Positions 25,908 through 34,252 of a DNA stretch of 64,000 nt are shown here, one piece after another. This DNA comes from Treponema sp. UBA4267. GTDB taxonomy: Bacteria > Spirochaetota > Spirochaetia > Treponematales > Treponemataceae. The stretch is taken from assembly GCA_002395155.1 (NCBI GenBank), contig DGWD01000036.1, positions 71,154 to 135,153 of the forward strand, read 5' to 3'. The position numbers and the translations under genes were made by a program. The notes beneath the pieces were generated by a model that made no database searches, was not told the DNA's origin, and saw only the letters and a program-made list of their open reading frames with translations. Every line of letters starts with the position of its first letter. Positions within the stretch are counted from its first letter, which is position 1.

Positions 25908-27671
25908 CTATCTTGCCAAATAGGTGTGTTCAAGTTCTGCAAGCTGGAAATCCAGGTGGTCTCTTATTTCCTGAATCTTGTCCAATTCTTCATTTTTAAT
26001 GCCCATTTTAATTCGGACAATTTCTTCGCATACAGGAAGCTCCGCAACTTGAGGAAGAGGACATCCATCCTTTACAAGTTTTAAGGCTCTTTCGTAGTAT
26101 TGCATAATTAAATCAAGAATTGCTATTTCTTTATCAGTTGAACAATACTTATCAACATCATCAAAAGCATTCTGTTGTAAGAAACCGTTCTTTATCATTT
26201 CTGCTGTTTTCAAAACAAGTCTTTCCGAATCTGGCAAGGCATCTGGTCCAATCAAACGAACAATCTGCTGGAGTCGGTTTTCGTTTTTAAGCAGGTTAAT
26301 TGCCTTGGTTCTAAGAGATTCCCAAAGAGGATTATGATGTTCCCACCAGTCCCGAACTTCATCTGCATATTCTGAATAAGAATCTATCCAACCAATTGCA
26401 GGATAGTGTCTGGCATTGGCAAGTTCACGGTCCAAAGCCCAGAAACAACGGATAAAGCGTTTTGTATGCTGGGTAACAGGTTCAGAAAAGTCTCCACCAG
26501 GTGGCGAAACTGCTCCAATAATTGAAACAGAACCTTCTTGACCTTCAAAATTAATTACACGGCCTGCTCGTTCGTAGAAAGATGCAAGTCGGGTTGGAAG
26601 ATAAGCAGGGAAACCTTCTTCGGCAGGCATTTCTTCCATACGACCAGAAAGTTCACGCAAAGCTTCGGCCCAGCGGGAAGTGGAATCGGCCATAATTGCA
26701 ACATGCATTCCCATATCACGGAAGTATTCTGCAAGTGTAATTCCTGAATAAAGAGAAACTTCGCGGGCTGCAACAGGCATGTTTGAAGTATTTGCAATAA
26801 GAATTGTTCTTTCCATGATGGAACGTCCAGTTCTTGGGTCTATAAGTTCTGGGAACTCTGTAAGTACCTCGGTCATTTCGTTTCCACGTTCACCACAACC
26901 AATGTATACGATTAAGTCGGCATCACACCACTTTGCAATGGCATGCTGAGTCATGGTTTTACCGGTTCCGAAACCTCCAGGAATTGCGGCAGTACCACCT
27001 TTTGAAAGTGGGAAGAATACATCAATTACTCGCTGTCCTGTAATAAGAGGTTCTGTAACACCCAATTTTTGTGAATATGGTCTAGGCTGGCGTACAGGCC
27101 AATACTGGGCAAGTTGAATTTCTTCATCAAGTTCTGTGGTGGCAATTACATCATTTACCGTATAGTCCCCAGTTCCCTTAAAGCTTTTTAGGGTTCGACC
27201 GCGAATCTGTGGAGGAACCATGATTTTTTCGGTGATGGACTGAGTTTCTACAACAGTACCAAGGAACATGCCAGGATGAATTAGCATACCCTCTTTTACA
27301 TTTTCAAGGGCATCGAAGTGCCAGATTTTTTCTTCATCAATTGGCTGAGTTCTCTGTCCTGGTAAAAGGAAACCACCAGACTGCTCATACATAGCCTGCA
27401 AAGGACGCTGAATACCATCATAAATATTTCCAACAATTCCAGGTCCAAGTCTGAGTGATAAAGGACGCTCTGTACACACAACTTTTTCACCAATGTGCAT
27501 ACCAGTATCTTCCTCATAAACCTGGATTGTGGCATTTCCCTTGTTTTGGCGAATAATTTCACCAATAAGGCGATTTTCACCAACATCAACTACATCATAA
27601 AGACCACAACCGTCCAGTCCCTGGGCATAAACAATTGGACCTGAAATACGGGTGATTTTACCTTCTATCAT
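25908..27671 (-). CDS. atpA: V/A-type ATPase subunit A (catalytic)
   Basis: 587-residue catalytic subunit. The P-loop is GGFGTGKTMTQ, the catalytic Glu lies in YIGCGERGNEMTE, and the A-type non-homologous region (about 110-190) is present. DSTSRWAEALRELSGR matches the Walker B region. The ATG overlaps the stop of subunit E by 4 bases (ATGA). Together with the other genes this gives a complete ion-pumping ATPase; whether it hydrolyses or makes ATP, and whether it moves H+ or Na+, cannot be read here. Confidence 0.97.
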   Translation of the reverse strand: MIEGKITRISGPIVYAQGLDGCGLYDVVDVGENRLIGEIIRQNKGNATIQVYEEDTGMHIGEKVVCTERPLSLRLGPGIVGNIYDGIQRPLQAMYEQSGGFLLPGQRTQPIDEEKIWHFDALENVKEGMLIHPGMFLGTVVETQSITEKIMVPPQIRGRTLKSFKGTGDYTVNDVIATTELDEEIQLAQYWPVRQPRPYSQKLGVTEPLITGQRVIDVFFPLSKGGTAAIPGGFGTGKTMTQHAIAKWCDADLIVYIGCGERGNEMTEVLTEFPELIDPRTGRSIMERTILIANTSNMPVAAREVSLYSGITLAEYFRDMGMHVAIMADSTSRWAEALRELSGRMEEMPAEEGFPAYLPTRLASFYERAGRVINFEGQEGSVSIIGAVSPPGGDFSEPVTQHTKRFIRCFWALDRELANARHYPAIGWIDSYSEYADEVRDWWEHHNPLWESLRTKAINLLKNENRLQQIVRLIGPDALPDSERLVLKTAEMIKNGFLQQNAFDDVDKYCSTDKEIAILDLIMQYYERALKLVKDGCPLPQVAELPVCEEIVRIKMGIKNEELDKIQEIRDHLDFQLAELEHTYLAR

Positions 27672-28297
27672 AATTGTCCTCCGAAAAGTGCGTCAGACAA
27701 GTCTGCTCTATTTTTATCCAGAATCTGACTAATGGCCTGGCTCAAGGTAAGTCGACAGCGGAAGGATTTATCCTGAGCTTCAAGAATTATTCCCTGAGGT
27801 TTTTCTAGTCCACAATCATCTTCAAGTGCTATTTTTCTAAAGATTGTTTCCTTACATTCAGCAAGATTTTTTCCTAGCCTTTTTGTAAGCATTTTTTTTG
27901 CGGCTTCAAAATCAAAGCCGTAAACATAAGCTGTAATTTTTTTATCCTTATCAAGGGTTGTAAAATCGAACCCATTCAAGGCAATTTCAAGTCTCTTTTC
28001 TTCTGATAAAGAAGCAAGATATTCATTTATATTTTTTACGATTGAGTTTTGAATAAATGAAACTTCAAAACACTCTTTTTGCAGAGGTATAGCAGCTTTT
28101 TGGTCCTGTTCAAAGGCAGCTAACTTTTTTGAATAAGCAAGTTCTTTTTCTGCCCTTGTTTTTTCAATATCATCATCTAACGATTCTAACAATTTGGCAC
28201 AGTCTAGATCGGCCTTTTGAAGAATACTTCCAGCCTTTTTTCTTGCATCTGCCTGAATCTCTTTATCTAATATTTCTGTAGAACGTAATTCCTGCAT
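27668..28297 (-). CDS. atpE: V/A-type ATPase subunit E-like peripheral stalk protein
   Basis: 209 residues. The first half is a long charged helix (EIQADARKKAGSILQKADLD...EKTRAEKELAYSKKLAAFEQ) and the second half a mixed alpha/beta domain, as in subunit E of the peripheral stator. The sequence is divergent, so position in the operon (between F and A) is a large part of the evidence. It overlaps atpA by 4 bases and has an AGAGGTTT site. Confidence 0.8.
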   Translation of the reverse strand: MQELRSTEILDKEIQADARKKAGSILQKADLDCAKLLESLDDDIEKTRAEKELAYSKKLAAFEQDQKAAIPLQKECFEVSFIQNSIVKNINEYLASLSEEKRLEIALNGFDFTTLDKDKKITAYVYGFDFEAAKKMLTKRLGKNLAECKETIFRKIALEDDCGLEKPQGIILEAQDKSFRCRLTLSQAISQILDKNRADLSDALFGGQL

Positions 28298-28333
28298 TCT
28301 AAACCTCTGTATTTTTTTTCTAAAAAGTAACCA

Positions 28334-28666
28334 CTAAACTTCGACCCCAACGGCTTCTTTTATTGCATCTGAAAGAGACTTTTTACCCTTTAGATGTCCA
28401 TCCAAGCCAGGAACTTCTACAATTAGAGGAAACTTACCTGTTTTTTGCCATGCTATTTCTTCGTCTTCAATTTGACTGGCGGCATGTTCAGTTAGAATAA
28501 GGACCCTTGGAATTTCTCCAGAAGGAATATTTGCAGGGCCACCTTTTCCTGTAACTCTATTAAATGCATCAAGAACTTCTGCTCTTGTTTCTGCAATTAC
28601 ACCGTCTACACCAGTCAACTTGAAGGCTAGAACGATTTCTCGCTCACCAATAATAAAAAATTTCAC
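28334..28666 (-). CDS. atpF: V/A-type ATPase subunit F
   Basis: 110-residue rotor subunit with the family opening MKFFIIGEREIVLAFKLTGV and a Rossmann-like alternation (PRVLILTEHAASQIEDEEIA; FPLIVEVPG). It starts at GTG with AGGT upstream, 21 bases after subunit K. It would bind subunit D and regulate the V1/A1 motor. Confidence 0.88.
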   Translation of the reverse strand: MKFFIIGEREIVLAFKLTGVDGVIAETRAEVLDAFNRVTGKGGPANIPSGEIPRVLILTEHAASQIEDEEIAWQKTGKFPLIVEVPGLDGHLKGKKSLSDAIKEAVGVEV

Positions 28667-28687
28667 TTTAACCTGTTGAAACTCTAA

Positions 28688-28987
28688 TTACATGAACAAG
28701 ATAAGAACCGCAACAAGCATTCCCCAAAGACAAATACCTTCAGCAAGACCAAGGAATGGAAGAGCTTTTCCTGAAAGTTCTGGGTTTTCGCTCATAGCAC
28801 CCATAGCAGCGGCACCAATTTTACCAACAGCCATACCACCGGCAATACAAGCCAGACCAACTGCAATAGCAGCAGACAAGTACTTTACAGCTCCGGTAGA
28901 AGATGCAGCAGCGGCTTCTGCTTCCTGAGCAAACAAACTAGCGCAGCTTGCTAAAACTGCCAAGATTGATAAGAATCTCTTTTTCAT
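28688..28987 (-). CDS. atpK: V/A-type ATPase subunit K (c-ring proteolipid)
   Basis: 99-residue membrane-ring subunit. It has an N-terminal signal peptide (KKRFLSILAVLASCASLFAQ), an Ala-rich linker and then only two membrane helices: VKYLSAAIAVGLACIAGGMA and the ion-carrying helix with Glu in LGLAEGICLWGMLVA. Many bacterial V-type K subunits are twice this size with four helices; the short form with signal peptide resembles the Thermus subunit. The Gln and Thr residues of sodium-binding rings are not obvious, which leans towards H+ but does not decide it. Confidence 0.92.
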   Translation of the reverse strand: MKKRFLSILAVLASCASLFAQEAEAAAASSTGAVKYLSAAIAVGLACIAGGMAVGKIGAAAMGAMSENPELSGKALPFLGLAEGICLWGMLVAVLILFM

Positions 28988-29027
28988 ATATTACCTCTTT
29001 TTAAGAACTAAGCTTTTTGCTGATGTT

Positions 29028-31025
29028 CTAATTTACAAAATCAAATTTAAAAGGCTGGAATTCTCTTCCAGTCTCGTGGAAGAACTTACTGAAGAATTCG
29101 TAGTACTGAAGTCTTACTACCTGAATTGCTACAATCATTCCTTCCAAAACAACAATTAATGCATTTCCAATAATTAATACAAGAATACCTGCAGGAGTTG
29201 TCTGTCCACCACACAAGTTTGTAAGAGTAAGAATTGTAAAGTTCAAAACGGCATGTGACAGAGCAAAAGCACCTACACGAACAAAGCTAACTGTATTTGA
29301 AAGATAGCCCGAAATTACTTCTATAATTTCTACTACACTTGAAATAACGTAGGTTCCAAAACCATTTTCAAGCAAAGGCTTTTCATGATTAAGGGCACGT
29401 TCAAATGGGGAAGCAAAAGCTGCAAAGAAAAGTGAAGTTCCAATAATAATCCAGTCGTAAACTGCTATCTTATGGTGTAAAAGTACAATTCTAAGAACAA
29501 GACCAATTACATACCAGAAGAAAATTGCACCAGCAAGACCATTTTTACCAAAGAATGCATCACCATATTTTTTACGGTTTATATTATTTATAATGTTGAT
29601 TACGAGACCGCAGGTATTAATTAAGAAACCAATTCCTACAGCAACCCCAAACACTCCAAACATTGCATAAATTGATTTAGGATCTCCGTTTGGCATAAGC
29701 TTTAGAATAGGAGCATGAGGTTTTCCAAAAAGGCCTGTTACCCATTCTGCAAATGGCTCAAGCAAAGTTTCTGTTCCAAAGAATTCTCCGGTAAGCAAGC
29801 CCATTATTGAACTTGAAATACCAATACACATAAATACACGACCAAACTTTTCCCAACCACCAAGCTTAAAAATTTTGAGGGTCATTAAAAGCCCTACCAG
29901 AAAAAGTATTAAGCCCTGTCCACAATCACCAAACATAATTCCAAAAAGAACTGTAAAGAAGATTGCTACCCATGGCGTTGGGTCGATTGAACCATAAACT
30001 GGAGAACCATAAGAAAAAATTACTCTTTCAAAGCTTTTAAGTAATTTTCCGTGTTTAAGCTGAACTGGAACCTGTTCCTTGCCAGACATAACACTTGGAA
30101 CTTCGTAAGGTTCATAGTTTCGAATTGCAATTCTTCCTTCTGTAAGTTCATCCAAAGACTTCATGTAAGAATCTACATCATTTGCAGAAATCCAACCTGT
30201 AATTCTATAGACCAATTCTGTAGATTCAAGACTTGCCTTTACGTTTTCAATTTGAATTGCAAGAGAAAACTTTTTATACAAATAATTTAAACGTTCTTTG
30301 TGAGTTTCGGCAAAATTTGTTTTTTCGGTATTTAATTCCTGAAGTTGAAGTTCTGCTTCATCCCTTTTGAGTTTCATTCCATCAAGAACATCCTGTGGAA
30401 TACCCTTAAAGTCTGGAGGAACTTGCATTTCTACAAAGTTTACTTTCTTAAGTTCTGTTTCCAGAGCAAAACGGCCTTTTTTAGATGAAGCTACCAAAAT
30501 ACGAGATTTGTCGTTTCCAAGAGGAATTACAACTGCAAAACCTTCCAGACTATTTTTTAAGTCATCAAAATCTTTTTCCGAAATCTTTCCAAGCTTAAGA
30601 GAAAGAAAAGAAAGATGTTCAAGTTCGGAATATGAAACCTGAAGATTTGAAAAGGCCATAGATTCATTATAAGCTTCTGTGAGTTTGTTTACATTTTCTG
30701 CAGACTGACTAAGTCTTTCCTGTAATTCCTTGTAAGAAGCAATAATTTTACTGGCAGCTGATCGATCTTCATCTACAGGGGCAGAAACTTCTGCTATATC
30801 ATTTGTAAGAGGTTCAAGAACTAAATCCTCTCTGATTTTTTTAAGTTCTTCAAAAAACTGCTTATCTATATTTGAGATAGAAGCTGTAGTTTCTTCCTTT
30901 GAATCCTTGCTTCGTGTATTTTGAAAAAGGAAGTTTTGCTGTTTTCCAATGTATTCAATTACAGATGAAATATCCTGTTTTAAAACCATAAGTTCCAGGA
31001 GTTTCATTTCAGTTGTCTTAGCCAT
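29028..31025 (-). CDS. atpI: V/A-type ATPase subunit I (a subunit)
   Basis: 665-residue stator and half-channel subunit. The N-terminal half (1-340) is soluble and helical; the C-terminal half holds about eight membrane helices (from GSIDPTPWVAIFFTVLFGIM, with FGDCGQGL). The last part contains the conserved Arg-bearing helix near NTVSFVRVGAFALSHAVLN. The ATG follows GGAGGT and overlaps the subunit C stop by 8 bases. Confidence 0.94.
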   Translation of the reverse strand: MAKTTEMKLLELMVLKQDISSVIEYIGKQQNFLFQNTRSKDSKEETTASISNIDKQFFEELKKIREDLVLEPLTNDIAEVSAPVDEDRSAASKIIASYKELQERLSQSAENVNKLTEAYNESMAFSNLQVSYSELEHLSFLSLKLGKISEKDFDDLKNSLEGFAVVIPLGNDKSRILVASSKKGRFALETELKKVNFVEMQVPPDFKGIPQDVLDGMKLKRDEAELQLQELNTEKTNFAETHKERLNYLYKKFSLAIQIENVKASLESTELVYRITGWISANDVDSYMKSLDELTEGRIAIRNYEPYEVPSVMSGKEQVPVQLKHGKLLKSFERVIFSYGSPVYGSIDPTPWVAIFFTVLFGIMFGDCGQGLILFLVGLLMTLKIFKLGGWEKFGRVFMCIGISSSIMGLLTGEFFGTETLLEPFAEWVTGLFGKPHAPILKLMPNGDPKSIYAMFGVFGVAVGIGFLINTCGLVINIINNINRKKYGDAFFGKNGLAGAIFFWYVIGLVLRIVLLHHKIAVYDWIIIGTSLFFAAFASPFERALNHEKPLLENGFGTYVISSVVEIIEVISGYLSNTVSFVRVGAFALSHAVLNFTILTLTNLCGGQTTPAGILVLIIGNALIVVLEGMIVAIQVVRLQYYEFFSKFFHETGREFQPFKFDFVN

Positions 31026-32049
31026 TTATACCTCCATCTGCAATAAGATTCAGAGCTTTCATTGCATCCTCAGGATTTATATTTAATCTTATACTTTCTA
31101 CTGCTGTACGGATACAGCTTAATTCATATTCTTTAATTTTAAACCAGCCCAAGAGCGAACAATCTGTCATTGGATATTGGTGAAAAAGATTCAGAGCAAG
31201 TTTATTTAGTTTTGACTTTCCAATCTTTTCTATCCAGACAGGATCAATTTTCCATATCTCTCCGGCAAAATGAGGATTTACATAATCTTTGTATTTCCAC
31301 TTTTCCCATGGACCAATTTCATCTAAAGGAAAATCCAAAATTTTAATAGCTGGAGCGGCAATTGGGTCTTCCTGGTTAGGAGCTTCGTTTACATATATAA
31401 GATGATTTAGGATTTGGTCCTTATCCATTTTGTAATAAATTCTTAAACGTAAAGCCCAAACTATATTTTTGATTATGTATTCTTCTTTAAATAATCTTAC
31501 AAGGCCTTCCTTACTTTCGCCAGTATATTTTTGAATTGATTTCCACAGATGCTGTACAACCTGAATATCAAGTTTATACTCCAGTTTTTCCTGTTCATGT
31601 TCTGATGGTAAGTCTTTTAGCCAGTCAAACTGAGTACCAGCAGTTATTTGAGCAAGATTTGGCCAGGCTTCATAGTGGCAAGTTGCAAAATCTCCCAAAT
31701 CTACAAGTGAAGGCATATCACTTTCTTTATTTGCCAATGCCGATAAAATTACTTTTAGATTTTCTGCTTCATAAATACAAAGTTGATCTGTAAGAATGGC
31801 ACTTGGCTTATCGTAGGTGGAAACAAAACTTGCATAATCTGAAAAGAATTTGGAAAAAGCTTCTTTTTCTATTTTTTCAGCTAATAAAACTTCTGGCACT
31901 AAAGGAAGTGGAGACTTAAATAAAAGTGACCATAATTCTCCCAGGCTTTTTTGTTCAAAAAGGATTTGGGCCCTGTCAGCAATGAATGATTTTCCCAGAT
32001 TTCCACTAGCCTTTGCAAAAGTAAAAGCACCAGCACCAGATTTATCCAT
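31018..32049 (-). CDS. atpC: V/A-type ATPase subunit C (V0D/AC39 family)
   Basis: 343-residue funnel-shaped subunit joining the rotor to the membrane ring. Recognised by length, helical content, the segment CIYEAENLKVILSALANKES typical of AC39 proteins, and place just before subunit I. It overlaps atpI by 8 bases and starts 11 bases after the G/H subunit gene. Sequence similarity is modest, so some of the confidence is contextual. Confidence 0.82.
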   Translation of the reverse strand: MDKSGAGAFTFAKASGNLGKSFIADRAQILFEQKSLGELWSLLFKSPLPLVPEVLLAEKIEKEAFSKFFSDYASFVSTYDKPSAILTDQLCIYEAENLKVILSALANKESDMPSLVDLGDFATCHYEAWPNLAQITAGTQFDWLKDLPSEHEQEKLEYKLDIQVVQHLWKSIQKYTGESKEGLVRLFKEEYIIKNIVWALRLRIYYKMDKDQILNHLIYVNEAPNQEDPIAAPAIKILDFPLDEIGPWEKWKYKDYVNPHFAGEIWKIDPVWIEKIGKSKLNKLALNLFHQYPMTDCSLLGWFKIKEYELSCIRTAVESIRLNINPEDAMKALNLIADGGING

Positions 32050-32060
32050 AAGCAGGCACC

Positions 32061-32375
32061 TTAAGCCAATAAAAGCTTTTCTAGTAGGGACTCAAAGGAT
32101 TTCTTATCTTGAGATTTTGCTTCAATTGAAGCCTTATAATCATCTAATTCTTTTTTGTATTTAGCTTCAATTTGGTCGTGACTTTTCTTAAATTCGTCAT
32201 CTAGATGAGCAACAAGCTGATCATATTTTTCTTTATATTGGGAATTATATTTTAGGTGAGCTTCAGAAAGACGTTTGTCAGCTTCTGTTTTTGCATCATT
32301 GATAAGAGAAGATGCAGTTTTTTCCACCTCAATAAGGTGTTTAATTGCATCAAGCTCAGGATTATTTTCTGCCAT
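32061..32375 (-). CDS. V/A-type ATPase G/H-type stalk subunit
   Basis: 104 residues, almost entirely one charged coiled coil (NPELDAIKHLIEVEKTASSL, then repeated Lys/Glu/Ala heptads). This is the shape of the small peripheral-stalk partner of subunit E (NtpF/AhaH). It opens the ATPase part of the operon, with CGGAGGC before the ATG. Confidence 0.78.
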   Translation of the reverse strand: MAENNPELDAIKHLIEVEKTASSLINDAKTEADKRLSEAHLKYNSQYKEKYDQLVAHLDDEFKKSHDQIEAKYKKELDDYKASIEAKSQDKKSFESLLEKLLLA

Positions 32376-32393
32376 CTTTTGCCTCCGAAAGAA

Positions 32394-32870
32394 TTAAGAT
32401 TCTAACGATTGAATTAAGTCATACACTTCTCTAGAAGTTTTTGACTGCAAAACATTTTTTACAAAATCAGGATTACTTACTAGCTGCAAAATATCTTTTA
32501 GCACTCTAATATGAGTTTCTGTCTCTCTTTCTTCGAACATGATTGCAAAAATCACATTTACGACAGGCTTTTTGGCATCCTCGGAAGAATTTGTAAGCGG
32601 AGCTTCAAATTCAATTCCATTGCGACTGATTCCAATCGCTATTGCAGTTTTACCTATAAACTTTAGCACTCCATGAGGAATTGCTACACAAGATAAAACT
32701 GCTGTGCTTCCTTTTTCTTCCCGCTCAAGCATTTTTTGCATGGCTTCAAGTCTATTGATTTTAGGATTTTTTGCCACCAATAATTCTATCAGTTCTGCAA
32801 AACATTCCTCTCTATCAGTACTTTCCAAACCAACTTTTATGTCGGCAGGAGAAATATAAGCACTCAGCAT
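32394..32870 (-). CDS. PTS EIIA-type (PtsN-like) domain protein
   Basis: 158-residue single EIIA domain of the fructose/nitrogen class. The phosphorylatable His66 lies in CVAIPHGVL, and the following IGISRNGIEFEAP and VNVIFAIMFEERETETHIRVL match the family. No EIIB or EIIC gene is nearby, so a regulatory role like that of PtsN is more likely than sugar uptake. It is the first gene of the V-ATPase operon, 18 bases before the G/H subunit, which suggests that phosphotransfer state and the ATPase are linked. No ribosome-binding site; TATAGT lies 7 bases before the ATG. Confidence 0.87.
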   Translation of the reverse strand: MLSAYISPADIKVGLESTDREECFAELIELLVAKNPKINRLEAMQKMLEREEKGSTAVLSCVAIPHGVLKFIGKTAIAIGISRNGIEFEAPLTNSSEDAKKPVVNVIFAIMFEERETETHIRVLKDILQLVSNPDFVKNVLQSKTSREVYDLIQSLES

Positions 32871-32877
32871 ATTCTAT

Positions 32878-32883
32878 ACTATA
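32878..32883 (-). promoter_or_regulatory. -10 element 7 bases before the V-ATPase operon (leaderless candidate)
   Basis: Reading leftwards, TATAGT (32883-32878) is 7 bases from ATG 32870, with TTGCAG 18 bases upstream as a possible -35 inside the end of secG. No ribosome-binding site is present. Confidence 0.5.
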
Positions 32884-32896
32884 ATTTTATGTATAC

Positions 32897-33265
32897 TTAC
32901 TCTGCAACAGCCTCTGCAGCAGATTCAGTATTTTCTTCAGTTTCAGATTCCCACCAGTTAGATTCTGATGTTTCAGTTTCTTCTGTAGTAGCTTCAACTG
33001 CATCTACAGGCATAAGGTCTTTTTCAAGTCTTGGAGCCTTATTAACAAGTGCAAGACCCAATGAAAGTGCAAAAAACAAAATTACAAGAACAAAAGTTGT
33101 TTTAGTCAAAACACTTGCTGAATGAGAACCAAAAGCAGCAGTTCCACGACCGCCTAAAAGTCCACCCATTCCGTTTTCACCATCATCCTGAATAGAAACT
33201 AAAAGAATCAGTAAAAGACTAACAATTGCAAAAATAACTAAAAGAATAATACCAAGAGTACCCAT
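32897..33265 (-). CDS. secG: Preprotein translocase subunit SecG
   Basis: 122-residue inner-membrane subunit of SecYEG. Two helices (LGIILLVIFAIVSLLLILLV and TKTTFVLVILFFALSLGLAL) flank the typical loop IQDDGENGMGGLLGGRGTAAFG. The C-terminal 45 residues are an acidic Glu/Thr/Ser tail that most SecG proteins lack. It follows tpiA but a terminator lies between them. Confidence 0.93.
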   Translation of the reverse strand: MGTLGIILLVIFAIVSLLLILLVSIQDDGENGMGGLLGGRGTAAFGSHSASVLTKTTFVLVILFFALSLGLALVNKAPRLEKDLMPVDAVEATTEETETSESNWWESETEENTESAAEAVAE

Positions 33266-33370
33266 GATTTATTTTTTTCTCCACATTTTAATTTACTTAT
33301 AAAGTGCTATATATAATATTAGAAATAGTCTATTTGGTCAACGTAATTCTAGGCCGGCAAAGCCAACAAA

Positions 33371-33416
33371 AAAAGCCCTTATAGAGATGAAGAATTCCAT
33401 ATCTACAAGGGCTTTT
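33371..33416 (-). terminator. Intrinsic terminator after tpiA
   Basis: A 10-bp outer stem (AAAAGCCCTT/AAGGGCTTTT) extends into an imperfect inner stem and, reading leftwards, ends in a T-run. It lies 19 bases after the tpiA stop. Confidence 0.85.
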
Positions 33417-33434
33417 AGTTAATTTATATTAAAA

Positions 33435-34184
33435 TTAAAGTACGCAGATTGGAACGAATGTTTCAGCCTTCAAAGAAGCTCCACCAATCAATCCACCATC
33501 GATATCTGGCTGTGCAAGAAGTTCTGGTGCATTAGAAGCCTTCATTGATCCACCGTACTGAATGATTACTTCATCAGCAACTTTCTGATCATAAAGTTTA
33601 GCAATATAACCACGAATAAACTTGTGGATAGCCTGAGCATCTTCTGGAGTTGCAGTTTTACCTGTACCAATAGCCCAAACTGGTTCGTAAGCAATTGTTA
33701 CTCTCTTCATCTGTTCTGCTGTTACACCAGCAAGATCTGCAGAAAGCTGGAATGCACAAACCTGTTCAGCTTCTCCTGCTTCACGTTCAGCAAGAAGTTC
33801 ACCAATACAAAGATCTACTTCAAGACCGTCATTCAAAGCTTTGCGAACTTTTTTGTTGATAAGTTCATCAGATTCACCAATTTCGTGACGGCGTTCTGAG
33901 TGTCCAAGAATTACACACTGACAACCAATGTCTTTCAACATTGTAGTAGAAACTTCACCAGTGTGAGCTCCGTTATCAGTAGCAGCACAATCCTGAGCTG
34001 CAAGAATGATGTTTGAACCTTTTACAACCTGAGCTACTGCATCAAGATATACAAAAGGAACACCAATCATATATTTGTTTGTTTTACCTTTTAACTGTTC
34101 TACAAGATCCTTTGCCAAAGCAACTGCTTCAGCTTTAGATGTATTCATCTTCCAGTTTCCTGCAATGTAATGTGTACGTGCCAT
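33435..34184 (-). CDS. tpiA: Triosephosphate isomerase
   Basis: 249-residue glycolytic enzyme interconverting dihydroxyacetone phosphate and glyceraldehyde 3-phosphate. Catalytic residues are intact: Lys12 in GNWKMN, His95 in LGHSERR and Glu167 in AYEPVWAIGTG. The phosphate-binding IQYGGSMK and GLIGGASL are present. AGAGG precedes the ATG. It has its own terminator. Confidence 0.97.
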   Translation of the reverse strand: MARTHYIAGNWKMNTSKAEAVALAKDLVEQLKGKTNKYMIGVPFVYLDAVAQVVKGSNIILAAQDCAATDNGAHTGEVSTTMLKDIGCQCVILGHSERRHEIGESDELINKKVRKALNDGLEVDLCIGELLAEREAGEAEQVCAFQLSADLAGVTAEQMKRVTIAYEPVWAIGTGKTATPEDAQAIHKFIRGYIAKLYDQKVADEVIIQYGGSMKASNAPELLAQPDIDGGLIGGASLKAETFVPICVL

Positions 34185-34252
34185 ATTTTCCTCTTTTGAA
34201 TTTGATTTTATATAATATTAATGAATTGAACTCTTTGTTTCAATTATTGAAA

